Source: Acestrorhynchus altus (taxonomy: Eukaryota > Chordata > Actinopteri > Characiformes > Acestrorhynchidae). From it: a stretch of DNA of 64,000 bases. The notes under the pieces were generated by a model. That model saw only the letters and a list, made by a program, of their open reading frames with translations, was not told the DNA's origin and did no database searches. The stretch is taken from positions 14,989,351-15,053,350 of the forward strand of contig CM067507.1 of NCBI GenBank assembly GCA_034509495.1, written 5' to 3'. Made by a program: the position numbers and the translations under genes. Shown here in pieces: positions 1 to 12,400 of the stretch (its first letter is position 1; each line of letters starts with the position of its first letter).

Positions 1-2309
1 GCACCAGCCGGGTCCGCAGCATCGGAGAGCAGCAGCCAGCAGCCGCTGTAGTGCAAGAAGGGATTGCTAGGCGCAGGGTTCCTCGCAGGAGTAGCTCGGA
101 GATTGCCTGTGCTAAAATAGCCAGCAGACACCTTTCAGTGAAGGTGAGAACCAAATGACAATCTCAACTATACAAAACTTCTTTTTGGCTACATGGTTCC
201 CCACAAAGTTGAGTTAAATTTTTTACTGCAGTAAAAACAAATCTTGATTCAAGCTCCTCCTTATGGACAGCTATAAACATGCATTTGATACAGAACCAGC
301 ATCATAAGTGAAAGAAGCTGTCATTTCAAGTTATAATAGCTACATAATGTTTCTTTAAAAAATTCCAGATAATTCATTGTGTTTAATGAATAATTAATCT
401 CTTTGCCAGCGGTTTTAGTGGCAAATGTATCTAATCGTATGTTAATTTTTTATCATTTTTATTTTTAGAAGATACTTTAAAAGATAAATAAATAATAAAA
501 AAAATTTCTCTCCTTTTTTGAATGCTCAGTGCCGTTCAGAGTCAAGTCGGTCAGAGGATATCTCCAGCTGTGAAGGAGAGGAGGAGGAGGAAGACTCTCT
601 CTCCCTCTCTCCCAGCTCTTCCTTCTCATGCCCTCGCCCCGCACACTGCGGCCCTCAGTTGGACGACACTGCTCAAGGCAGCCTTCCGTTGGATGGGGAC
701 CACTTCCTGTCTGCTAGCCCGGCTCACTGGAGTGTGGAGGAAGTGTGTCGGTTTATTTCATCTCTGCAAGGTAAATTGTCCATTCGACAATCCACACATC
801 AAGCCTCGTGCTCCACTCTAGATAATGTCTAGATTGTGTTATTGTGTGCCTGAATGGTAGGAGATCCAGCTCAGGTTGTCCTCCTGGCATACCACACACC
901 TGTGACATTTAGTACTGAAACACTTGCGCTGCATGAACAACCATATCAATAATAACAATATCACCATAGTAGTTCCCTGTGAGGTACACTGCACAGGATT
1001 TTACAAACCATAGGGAGTGAAAAACCTTTAGCTTCAAGGGAACTTCATACAGTGCAAGTTAGTTTAGAATTAAGGTTAAGATAATCTATTATTTCAGATC
1101 ATCTATACACCTATTTCATAGAGATGCAAGCACACAGATGCTCCATTAGTCATTTCATATATATGAAAGAGACTGTCTTACTTTGCTGTTGACATTCTTA
1201 ATGACAGTATTTAATTAGTTACAGTTCCTATGTCTGAGTGTGTAGAACATAGAGTTACTGCTTAGGGGTTCTCTGTAATGAAACGCAGCTCTGATTTAGC
1301 ACATCTACATGCATTTATATAGAAGATTCTCAGTAGTTAACTGAGCTAAAGTTGATATGCATGTATGAAGGTTGACCGGGTTAGCCATAGTTAAACCATT
1401 TATCAGCATCTTGTTTGAGATTTACTGAACTTAGCTATAGTGATTGATGGATGTGAGATGTAGGCCTCCAGCATTTTGCAGCCATGTTCTTGTCTGATCT
1501 GTATGCTACAGAATTACATTTTTTTCTGTGGAATAGAAGAAAAATCAGAGTTTTGTCTGAGTCAACTAAGACATGTTCTTTGTTTAGTTTTTTTCTGGAT
1601 CATAAAACATTTTCTTCAAACGAGGTTACTAGGGTCTTGCACAAGGTGGGCAGTTCCAGTCCTGGAGGGCTGCATTCCTGCACAGTTTTGTATTTTTCTG
1701 TTAAAGCATGCCTGATATGACCTGTTAATTGCCAGGTTTAGAAAGCCTGGGAAAATAGCTGTGCTGGACTCCCTTTGCCAGGGTTTTTCAACCCTGGTCT
1801 CGGAGGCACTCCTGCCCTGAACATTTAAGCCCTGGAACTGTGAAGGGCTTGTTAATGAGCTGATTAGTTGCACAGGGTGTGTTGAAAGCAGGGAAAACTC
1901 CCTGGGTATGCAGGGTATGGGTGCCTCCAGGACCAGGATTGAGAAACACTGGCATTTCCTTGTTGAGTCTTGAAATCTACCAGCCTCTTCAACTGTAACT
2001 TCCTTGTTTTGTTACTATTTGCCATTTACTGGACTTTCAAGAAGTGCCTATATTACTCATAATCATTGGAATTCATTTGTACTGTAAGCATATTTATTTC
2101 TTTTGCAAAGAAGTCCCTAAATCAGTACATTTAAATCATGCTCCCCCACATTTCCAGGCTGCGAGGACCTTGCGAGTCAGTTCCTGTCTCAGGAGATCGA
2201 CGGACAGGCACTGCTTTTGCTCAAAGAGGAACATCTCATGACCACCATGAACATCAAACTAGGTCCTGCCCTCAAGATCTGTGCTTCCATAAACAGCCTG
2301 AGAGACTGA
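1..2309 (+). CDS. phc1: polyhomeotic homolog, C-terminal three exons (SAM domain)
   Basis: Polyhomeotic proteins are PRC1 Polycomb subunits in the nucleus whose C-terminal SAM domain polymerises to compact chromatin. Three exons are visible: 1-143 (frame starts at base 3, donor aag|gtgaga), 530-770 (acceptor ctcag, donor caag|gtaaat) and 2158-2309 (acceptor ttccag, stop TGA 2307-2309). Phases match (0, then 1). The first exon encodes a basic stretch ending SSEIACAKIASRHLSVK, like the PHC linker. The second has the Ser/Glu-rich linker and then WSVEEVCRFISSLQG. The third completes the SAM domain with SQEIDGQALLLLKEEHLM and NIKLGPALKICASINSLRD before the stop. The EIDGQALLLLKE and NIKLGPALKI signatures separate PHC from SCMH1, L3MBTL and SAMD proteins. 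The FCS zinc finger and N-terminus lie left of the window. The paralog (phc1 rather than phc2 or phc3) is inferred from the SSEIA..KI linker and from the styk1 neighbour; in human, PHC1 and STYK1 are both on 12p13. Confidence 0.9.
1781..1952. mobile_element. small inverted-repeat element in the last phc intron
   Basis: The stretch opens with agggtttttcaaccctggtc and closes with the inverted counterpart gaccaggattgagaaacact. Phrases such as 'cctggtcctggaggcac' recur at about 12955, 45075 and 62375. This is typical of a short non-autonomous hAT-like or SINE-like fish repeat. The flanking piece 1641-1780 contains a further partial copy. Class assignment is a guess. Confidence 0.45.
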
Positions 2310-3758
2310 AGGACATGAGGGTGGGAGGGGCATATCTAACTTTGTTTCTTTCCTTTACCAGCATAACAGGTATGATGTAGGATGAGGAGAGTGAGCTGTA
2401 GTGAGAGTACGAGAGAACTTTTTTAATCTTCATTAATAACCTAATAGACAGAAGAGTGGAAGCGTGACCTCCCATTAACTCGAGAAACTGACAGACGGGA
2501 CTTAAAAAGACAAGCAATAGTTGTGCAGCTGTGAAACATCTTCAGTAGCACATGGTTCTAATTTGGTTGACCTGCACCCTTAAAAGTAAAGGTTTAGATG
2601 TACAGCATGGTTGTGACATAGGACCTTTACATTATGTGCAGCTTCTTCGATTTAAAAACAAAATCTCCAAAGAACCCTATTGATCACCTTTATTTTAGAG
2701 TGTCTAGCTTTTGTTAAGTAAATATGAAGGAAGGAATCAGGATGGGGTGATTTAAGTTTGGACCTTTGACCAAGAGAGATTTTACTAAGAGAGAGAGAGA
2801 GAGCGGAGAAGAGAGAGGTATAAAATGGAGAGGAATGGGATCAGACTTGCAGTGACTTTCCTGGACGTTGAATGTGCTGTGTGTGTTATTTTTATTATTT
2901 TTTTTTATATACTTTGTGAGTTGAAGTGGAAATGTATGAGTGTATGATGTAAAGAGTCTCGGAGGATGAATGTGGTTGCTTGTGTTTGTTACTTATGATA
3001 AAGCAATGTAATCGGCGTGTGATTGTTGTTGCGATGACTGAAGGTAGTTAGTTTAATTCCTATAGTGCAGCTGACCTGTAGAGTCAGAACCTGACTAAGT
3101 TGCCTTACTCTGTATGGTAGTGCTTTGTGTAGTGTTAAGGGTGCGGATGGTCTCTTTCCACAACAGCTTTACTTTCCAGTGTTATTTACTGCATCTACAC
3201 AATAATAAAAATCTAATTTCCATCATTTTCCCTAATTTTTCCCTGGCCCAAAGTTGGCTTTGAAGCTATAAGACTACTATAGCTACCAAGAAGTAGATGC
3301 CCAACAATTATTTCATTTTGTTTTGCAAACATAATCGCCCTGATTCATCCTGCACTCGACTCAAACCACACTGAGTTGTTAAGTAATCACAAGTAGACTT
3401 GTTCATGTGGTTTCTGACTTTGTATGACATGGCTGTTAATGCTTTTTTTTAGCTGTGAAACACATCTGTCCATTTTTATAGATAACCGTATGTCGTACAG
3501 TGAACATCTGAGATCGGCATACAAGTCTGTTTTAGATTGATTAGTAAGTCTAAAGTCTTTAACAACTGTGTGCTTCTTGAGGTGAATGAGTGATGATACC
3601 AACCAGTGGGTATAAGCTTCTATAACTTGTTAGCTACATTAGCCTAAATCGCCCCAGTTAAACTGAGTACTGAGTGATTGACTAATTTAGGATGGGGGAT
3701 TAAGATTTTGTTTATTGCCAAACTGTTCATTTAAGAATTAAAATAATCAGACTGTTAC

Positions 3759-3852
<94 letters not shown>

Positions 3853-5380
3853 TTTCTGTCTAGTATCCAGGTTATTTTGGCTATGTTTAGACAGATTCTT
3901 TTCTCATATCAAATTTGTTGATGACCGTCCACACTATTTGCAAGTGATCAGATCAGATTTGTGTCATCATTTGCAAGGGTTGCTGTGGTAACGTGTAGGT
4001 ATCAGAGACTACCTAGTAATATTGGTGCCACTCTACTTCGATCCCTGCCATTGTGAGCGGCGCAAAAATAATTTGAAATCTGATTTGATCATCCAGACTG
4101 AGACACATCTGTATAAATTGCAGTCACATTTCAAATTATTTCAATGTGTTTTGGATATGATTCCCAAAACTTTTTTTTTTGCTCCCAGACTATCAAAAAT
4201 CAATCTGGATACAATCTAGACATACCAAAAACCACATTTAGGCTCACAGTCTGAACATAGCCTTTGTCTTCGAATGCATTTCTGCAGAGAACTGTGGAAA
4301 AACAGCTGCTGTGAGGAAAGAGAGAGAGAGACACTCCACAGTTCAGCTTACTAGTCAGTATTAAGTAGCTTTTTTTATTGCAGACAGAAAGGTGGTGACT
4401 GGAGTCAGGTATCCAACTGTAGATTTTAAAATTCAAGTGCTATTTTTTTTTCTACTGTAGCTTTAGGAGCTTTTATTTTCATTTGTACTGAGAAAAAATA
4501 CTCACTTTTTTTCATTTAATTTCATTTTAAGCTTTTAAGTAGGTAAGTATCCATAGTTTGACCTCTGAGCTCTGCAGCACCTGGAATCAGGTATGACAGA
4601 GACAGATATGGAACACCTAGAATTGCTCTGCTGGTGTCTTGAACTGGCCATAGCTGATATAGTGGGCAAAGTTCTTTGTAATCAGAAATGCCAATAAAAC
4701 AGGTGCTACAACATTGACTTCTGCAATTTGTTCTGTTTGTTTTCACCCCTCTTGTTGGCTTTGGACACATCCCTCTTGGTAAGAAACAAAAGTGCTGATA
4801 AACTTCAAGCAGACTGAAGCTGCACACCAACAGGAACTTTAATTGTTTACAGGTGTGCAATATTTCGGAGTTGAATCACAATAGTGATATCAAGGACTGC
4901 AAAACACTAACATGCAGAATATGACAGATGAAAGAGCACATTTTCTTCCTACTGGCTGTTCAAAACATAATTAGCTAGAATAATGTAAACATAAACTTCA
5001 GTCTTCTGCTCTTTCTCTATTATATTTTACTTCATTTCTTGTACTTCTGCGTTCATTTATAGCACCTGGGTAGTGTCTTTGTTCCTCATGCCTCTTTTGA
5101 GCATTTTAATTTCAACTAAAATGGTAGAAGGTCTCTGTATCACATTCTATATTATGTGTGTGTTAGATTAGATTGTGCAGAGTACAGGTATGGAGACAAA
5201 TGCAGTTAGCATCTGACCAGACATGCAATAAACTGTATTCTTTACATAAAGTGCTGTAATATCCATGCAGGTGGTGCAATAAGGAATGAATGAAGTAAAA
5301 AGAATATAATGAATAAGTAAAAAGACTCATAATTGCCAGTGTCCTTGTTAATTAAAGTGGCATTGCAGAGTTCAGCACGG
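2310..5380. other. phc 3' UTR/flank and gene-poor intergenic DNA
   Basis: The phc stop at 2309 is followed by AT-rich sequence with a possible polyadenylation signal aataaa at 3204-3209; the UTR end is not otherwise marked. From there to 5380 I see no exon with splice sites or a recognisable protein. The ORFs are short and unsupported. A (TA)n(CA)n microsatellite sits at 3761-3850. Confidence 0.5.
3761..3850. repeat. compound (TA)n(CA)n microsatellite
   Basis: A run of TA dinucleotides (about 3761-3786) passes directly into a CA run to 3850. It lies downstream of phc. Confidence 0.95.
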
Positions 5381-5864
5381 TTGGACAATGGAACTGAAAC
5401 ACCGGTTTTAGACCACAATAATTTATTAATATGGTGTAATAGGGCCTCCTTTTGCGGCCAATACGGCGTCAATTCTTCTTGGGAATGAAATTTTTTGGAT
5501 ACAATCCAGGTTAGCACTCAAACATCCTTTTCAGACAGCTTCCTCTTGCGTCCACAGTTAATCCTGTTGGATGTGGCTCGTCCTTATTGGTGGTGCTGAC
5601 ATTACCCTGGAAACCGTGGCTCTTGATACATCACAAAGACTTGCTGTCTTGGTCACAGATGCGCCAGCAAGACTTGCACCAACAATTTGTCCTCTTTTGA
5701 ACTCTGGTATGTCACCCATAATGTTGTGTGCATTGCAATATTTTGAGCAAAACTGTGCTCTTACCTGCTAGTTGAACCTTCACACTCTGCTCTTACTGGT
5801 GCAACGTGCAGTTAATGAAGATTGGCCACACTAAAATGACAGGTGTTTCAGTTTCATTGTCCAA
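5381..5864. mobile_element. MITE with terminal inverted repeats
   Basis: The left end reads ttggacaatggaactgaaac and the right end is its inverted copy, gtttcagtttcattgtccaa, about 484 bp apart. There is no intact transposase. The interior (tgcggccaatacggcgtcaattcttcttgg and following) looks like a deleted Tc1-family relic. It is a non-autonomous DNA element by structure; family not named. Confidence 0.7.
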
Positions 5865-7784
5865 CCCTTGTAGCAAAAGTGTTGGGTGAGCAGCAAGTGT
5901 CTATTTATAGATAGATGTTTGATATTTAGGTTAAAGGCTGCATAGTAGTTTCAATCTGTAGTAACCCTCTGTGGATAAACACTCAAATAAGTGAAATAAC
6001 AGATTTTAAACTGATTTTTTTTTTTACTGAAATTTAGGTTACTACAGATTGAAACTACTATGCAGCCTTTCAGCAACTTTAACCTAAATTTCAAACATCT
6101 ATCTATAAATAGACACTTGCTGATGAGATGGTCTAAGGAGACATGGTGCAATGTCTGGTATGGTGCACCAATAACAACCTGGCACTTTGCACCCAGAAAA
6201 CCAAGATCATCATTCTGGATATCAGGAGGGCTAGAAGCCAGGCTCACCACATATGTGTAAAAAAAAGGATAAAAGTATTATTAGCAAAAGTTATGCCCAC
6301 ATTGAATAAGAGTAAGCTGGTGTCAAATGGTTTTAAGACGTAGTTGCTTTGTATGAGTTCATAAAATAGCCCTGTTTTTAGCCGGATACAAATGCATGCT
6401 ATAGCTTTTTTAAAGGAGGGAGCAGCTTTAACCTGAAGAATTAGAACTGAGCTGCTGAAAATTCAGAAAATACACCTTAGACATGATTTCATTAAAAAGG
6501 ATAAAAAGGGATATTGATATTGATGACACATTATGCTTGAACTATGTCTTGAGTAAAATGACTTATTTGCTTTCCACAGTGGTTATTTGATAGACTACTA
6601 AAGTAACGATTAACTGTAAATTTCTAATAAGCCTAATTATGCCAAAAATGTCAGGGATGATGTTTTGACCAGGTGAGATCATTAGAGATGTGGATGCCGA
6701 GGAACTTGAAGTGACAAGATGGTGGCACGCATAGACTACCTACGAGTGTTTGTGATGCTACAGATGTTTGTTTTTCTCCAAAACATCAACTTTTGGTGAT
6801 AAAAAGGTGTAGACTACAACATGGGAGACAAATGGTATGTTATTGCTCCTTGCTTCTGTACAACTAGACACACCCACAGTGGTTTACACTGAAAAACCTA
6901 CTAATCTGGTCCCTCTGCAAACAAACTTTTCAGGTTTTGGAACCCATTTGTGTTGGTGGAAATGCACCTTACAGTTCAAAATTATGTTCGCGAACTGGAA
7001 CCTGTCTACGGAACCTGTACTCACTTGTGTTGCCGGCTATTTGGACATTAATGGCTGTGTGTTGAGTTATTTTCAGTAAATCTATACTGCATAGTGTGTG
7101 TGTGTGTGTGTGTGTGTGTGAGCACATTAATTTAAAAATAAATGCACCACAAATAAATCAAATTGAATTTTATATATGTGAATGTAATGATATATGTACG
7201 TCATTATAATATCAGAGTGAAAGGATAATTTATTGGGGAAAACGTTACAACTGAATGGAGGTTCAGTGCCCATACTCTGACTGTTGTTTAACTTGAAACA
7301 GAACCTGGATTTGTCGTAAAGATGTTATGGTTCCAGTCCGTAGCTATCCAGGATTTTCATTCATGACATCACTGCAAACAAAGGCGACAGAGGCCGTCAA
7401 AGGCAGGCCATGTAATGGCACCATGACACCAAATCTCCATTTTGGTGAAATGATCATGCTTCTCTTTGTCCAATGATGAGCCCCCTCCTCAAATCTGTCA
7501 ACTGGGCAAAATGTCTTCAACCTCTTTGCATAGAGGCATGTATAGCAGTCAACGATCTCGCACCAAGAAGCAGCTTGGGGGAAACATTTTTGCCCAGACC
7601 CACTGTCCAATCAGACCATACCTGTAATCATTTACATATCTGCATTCTGAGTTTTGCAACATTTATATTGGGGTGCATTATTTTTTTTTGGCAGTGAGTA
7701 TTTTTTCCCCTCCTCTTAGACCCATCTTTTTATTTAAATCAGCACTTATTTTGCACTTATTAAAGACTTATTGGATTCATGTCT
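5865..7784. other. intergenic sequence without recognised gene
   Basis: Contains a local inverted duplication (5895-5975 against 6035-6125, both including 'gtagtttcaatctgtagtaacc' or its complement), a (TG)n microsatellite at 7098-7121, and an unassigned minus-strand open frame of 88 codons (7344-7610) with no splice context and no recognised family. I see no gene. Confidence 0.5.
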
Positions 7785-8815
7785 TGAAATCTTTGTAAAT
7801 TTATTACAAATAAAACACAAAAATATTACATGTATATGAGTATTGACAGCCTTTGCTCAATAGTTTGTTGAAGCCCCTTTGGCAGCAATTACTGCCTCAA
7901 GTCTTTTTGAGTATGATGCTACAAGATTTACACACCTGTTTTTGGGAAGTTTCTCCCATTCTTCTTTGCAGAACCTCTCAAGCTCCATCAGTTGGGTGGG
8001 GAACATCAATGCACAGCTATTTTTAGATATCTCCAGACATGTTCAATTGGGTTCACGTCTGGGCTCTGGCTAGGCCACTCAAGGACATTCACAGAGTTGT
8101 CCCAAAGAAGTTTGGCTGTGTGCTTAGGGTCGTTTTCCTTTTGGAAGATAAATCTTCATTCCAGTCTGAGGTCCAGATCTCTCTGGAGCAGGTTATCATC
8201 AAGGTTGTCTCTGTACATCACTGCAGTCATCTTTCCCACAACCCTGACTAGTCTCCCAGTTCCTACTGCAGAAAAACATCCCCACAGCATGATGCTGCCA
8301 CCACCATGCTTCACTGTAAGAATGGTATTGGCTAGGAGATGAGCATGGAAGGATGCTTGGTTCAATCTTTTTGTTTGTCATGGTCTGAGATTCCTTTAGG
8401 TAACATTTGGCAAACTCCAGATGGGCTGTCATGAGCCTTTTACTGAGGAGTGGCCACTCTACCATAAAGTCTGAATGGTGGAAATAGCTGTCCTTCTGGA
8501 AGATTCTCCTCTCTCCACAGAGCAACATTTGAGCTCTGTCAGAGTGACCATTGGGTTCTTGATCTTCTCCCTGATGAAGGCCCTCCTACCATGATCACTG
8601 GGCATTCAACTCTAGGAAGAGTCCTGGTGATTCCAAACTTCTTCCATTTACAGATGATGGAGGCCACTGTGCCACGTGGCCTGTTCCACATGATCAGTGG
8701 AAACAAGATGCACCTGAGCTCAATTTTGAGTATCAAGGCAAAGGCGGTGAACTTATGTACGTTATATATTTGCGTTTTTATTTTTAATAAATTTGCAAAA
8801 CATACAAGCAAGAAT
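7785..8815 (-). mobile_element. Tc1-type transposon relic
   Basis: In the minus orientation the sequence reads through degraded Tc1/IS630-type transposase. The phrase equivalent to KHGGGSIMLWGCFSAVGTG lies at about 8265-8315 (minus frame), and a C-terminal HTH-region block lies at 8540-8680. The ends carry the AT-rich 'aataaatttgcaaaa' and 'cagcctttgctcaatagtttgttgaag' sequences that flank this family. The frame is broken repeatedly and no complete DDE domain remains. It cannot be autonomous. Partial copies of the same family occur at 17270-17560 and 19545-19815. Confidence 0.8.
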
Positions 8816-8959
8816 GTGCAAAAAGTAAATAATGTCCAGATGCATCTATGCTTGAGGTATCTTTTGGATTCTAGCCCATACAAAACTAGCCATGGATGTT
8901 TTTTCTGAGCAAAGCACTTTGGTAAGGCAGTCTGGATAAGAACCTCTGCTATAGTAATT

Positions 8960-9160
8960 ATAAATATGGCCCAGTAGATAACACCACCACCACAACATGT
9001 GGGAGACTGGGGTATGATTCTGGGCTACAATGCTGTGCTACATCAATAAGAGTCCTTGGGCAAGACTCCTAACACTACTCTGGCCCTCCTCTGTAATATG
9101 AGTAACCTTGTATGTCCCTCTGGATAAGAGCGCCTGCTAAATGCCATAAATGTAAGTGTA
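8960..9160 (+). mobile_element. tRNA-derived SINE with salmonid-type tail
   Basis: Ends with ctggataagagcgcctgctaaatgccataaatgtaa (split here: ctggataagagcgcctgct then aaatgccataaatgtaa), the common 3' tail of fish tRNA-SINEs and their partner LINEs. About 130 bp upstream lies a degraded Pol III B-box-like 'ggtatgattctgggc'. The subfamily is not determined. Confidence 0.65.
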
Positions 9161-9401
9161 TTTCTCCTTAAAGAACGTAGTAGGCTGTAAACAGGATTAA
9201 CAAATCTATTAAAATACAGTAATTATAGTACAATGTGATCTTTCCAGACAGAGGACATCTTTGGTTTATAGGCCATTCTTCATCACAGTCTGAGATCGTG
9301 GGTACAGGATGGAGCTGTCAGGTTCTGCTTTTAAAGTCTGTGATACCTAACAAGCTTAACCACCACATACTGTTAGTAGTACAAATTCCTCATTTCTGGC
9401 T

Positions 9402-12400
9402 TCAGAAAACAGTATAGTTATTGGAGTCTCCATATCCTGCTTCCTGCAAGTAGCGCTCAATGTTGATTGGCTCAGGCACCCGGAGGACAACCTTGTCATT
9501 GGCACTCTTCTCTGCTGACTGGAGCTTGCGGCTGATCTCATCTAATGGGGTGCGGTCTTGTTCCTTCCACTGACAGCAAGCTCTGATAATGGAATGTCTG
9601 GCAAAATAATCAGAAAAGAGTAAGAGAGAGGTAGAGACATGTCCAAACAAAATCCAAGCACTCTTTCTAATGAATGAATTCATGTAGTAAAAAAGCATGG
9701 CCATAAAACAGCACTCTCTAGAGAGGCTAAGGTCATCATGCCCACTGTCATTTGTCAGCTAGAGCGAATTAAAGCCCTTTAGCGCTGAGCTGTGGAACAG
9801 TGAAACCATTCTAATGGTGAAGTTTACACTACCTTTGAGATGAGCTAAACTACTGTGGTCCAGAACATCTCATCCAACGTCAGTACCTGATCTTACTAAC
9901 ATTATTGTTGATGAGTCTAATCAAAGCCTCAAGTAAATGTTTCAAAAATCTAGTGCCAAGCCTTCCAAAAGGAGTTTCAGGAAGGGTGGACAAACTCCCC
10001 ATTGATACCATGGATCTCAGAAGAAATGCTGGATGAACACTGGTCTACAAACAACAAAGTTGTTAAACCCACAAGCTGAGTGAAGAAATGAAGTAGCTAA
10101 ATGATCTCTAGTCAAGTCTGCTGTTCAGTGATTTTGAATGATATTTACAGAGTGTTGGAGCAGTTGTTTGTTTTCTTCATGGTCTTTCCTCGCTGGTGAT
10201 ACTGAAGGAGTTCCTGTACAGGGATCTCAGCAAATGGAGCATCACCTGCGCAAAACCCAAAGGTAAGGCATAGTAAATTGGAAGATGGTCAGAAAGTGTG
10301 GATTATATATGGTATATATGGTTCAATTCTACTTGCTTGTTTGTTACTAATATTCACATTATATTTCAGACTCAGAAATACAAATCAGGACATACCAAGG
10401 GTCACCATCTCATACAACAGCAAGCCAAAAGACCACCTGATAGGAACAAAGAGAAGTCCAATGAAATACTTTGTAAGTATAATGGAGGGAAATGTGCTAA
10501 TACCTTGTGATGCAGTGACATGTTCTATTGCATCTTAAAACATTTGAATATTGTGAAAAAGTTCATTTGTGTTCATAATTTCAGATTTTATATTTGTTAC
10601 ATGTATATTGACATATTTCATACCTTTTTAATTTTTTTTACCGTTGATTAGGGTGGGTTATAGCTCATGAAAATCAGAAATCCAGAATCTCACAGTATTA
10701 CAATATTTAAATTCAGGTTTCACCTAATTCCATATCAGTATCAAAATTAAAACAAACTCTTGAAAAGCTTGAAATATATTACTTGTAAATGTAAATATAA
10801 AATGACAATTTTTTAAAATAAAATTATGAACATAAAAAAAAAAAAAACATTTCACAATATAATAGTGGGTTTTTTTAATCCACTAATATGTGGTGATTCT
10901 ATGTGTATTTCTCAGATAAAAGGTTAAAATTCATTATGTATTATAATAACTGCCAACAACATATGGGGTATTTATTTCCAGGTATCTTTGAAGTCAGTAG
11001 TTGAAGTCAGCTTTTTTTCTACGAAACTAAGATGTCTATTTAGTTTGTTTTTATTTAAACAAAAATAAATGTTATACATTCCTTTAATCTGAAAAATTAT
11101 AAGAATATTTTAGTTACATGTATGGATTCATTGTAATTCTCATCATTCTGAACAATCTTAACAGAAATGCTGGTCAATTTAGATCTTTTATGATTCCACA
11201 GAAATGAGGTAAAAGGACATACACGTCACTCTTCTGGCTGGCTGGCCTCTTAGCCAGTATCTCAGGTGCTTGCCATTTTCTCCTTCCTGGATCCTCTGTG
11301 TAATTGGTTCCCTGAGTTTTTCTGGCATAGACACCACTCAGCCCCCACAGCTTGGCCGTCAACATGCGGCTGATTAGCACACTATGAGCCTTGATGTTGC
11401 CGTGGATGAGATCTTTGGAGTGGAGATATTCCTGGTCAGAAGACAAAGTGCATCAAACAAATGGAAGGGAAGAGACTTGGAGATTGAATGTAAGAGCAGG
11501 GAGAGATGGGACATTAGTAGAATGAAAGAGAAGGAATTGGGCATCAGTAGAAGGGAAGGGAAGATACTGTGCCATCAGTATAATAATAGGGAAGAGGCTG
11601 GGGTTCCAATAGAATGGAATGAGAGGGAAGAGACTTGGGAGGTTGGGCATCAGTAGGATGGAAAAGAAGGGAAGAAAATGGGACAGCAGTGGGACAGAAG
11701 GGATGAGAAGCAGATAATCTCTCACCAGAGCAGAGGCCACCTGGGATGCCATAGTGAAAATGCGCTTCTCTGTCATCTCATAGGTATCAGGTCCTGTGTT
11801 TTCCTGTTTGAAAAAAGGCAGACTGGAGTACTGATAGCTACAGCTTATCTCACAGCCACTAGCTTGTACTTCCAAACACTGTTCCAATCACTCTATGAAT
11901 TCTATCTCCTTTCAACTATATAGGCTGTTATCATTGTCCTCCTCACAAACAACTCAACAGATGGCAACAGTCACAAACAGTACACCAACAAGTATTGACA
12001 AAAGTATTGGGACACCTGCACATTCATTGTTGATCAGAAATGAAGCATTCTCTTGCTTTTAACTCTCTGCTGTCTAAGGCTTTCTACTTGATTTTGGAGC
12101 ATTGCTGTAAGGATTTTATTGTATTACTGCAGTTAGCAGGTGGTTGGATAATCAACACCTCATCACATCCTCAGCTCCCCAGTTCATCCCAAAAAAGAGC
12201 TCACTCTTCCCTGCTCCATAGCTCAATGCTCAATGGTTTATATCCATTTCTGGCATTAGGCCTGGTGCCAAAAGCTTCATTTTGATCTGCTCCAGAGAGT
12301 CCTATTCTACTGGCAATACTTATGTACAAGGACTAGACAAGTTGTGTGTGCATTTGTGTAACTTGCACCCATTGTGTCGTCTGAATGAATTTTGCAAACA

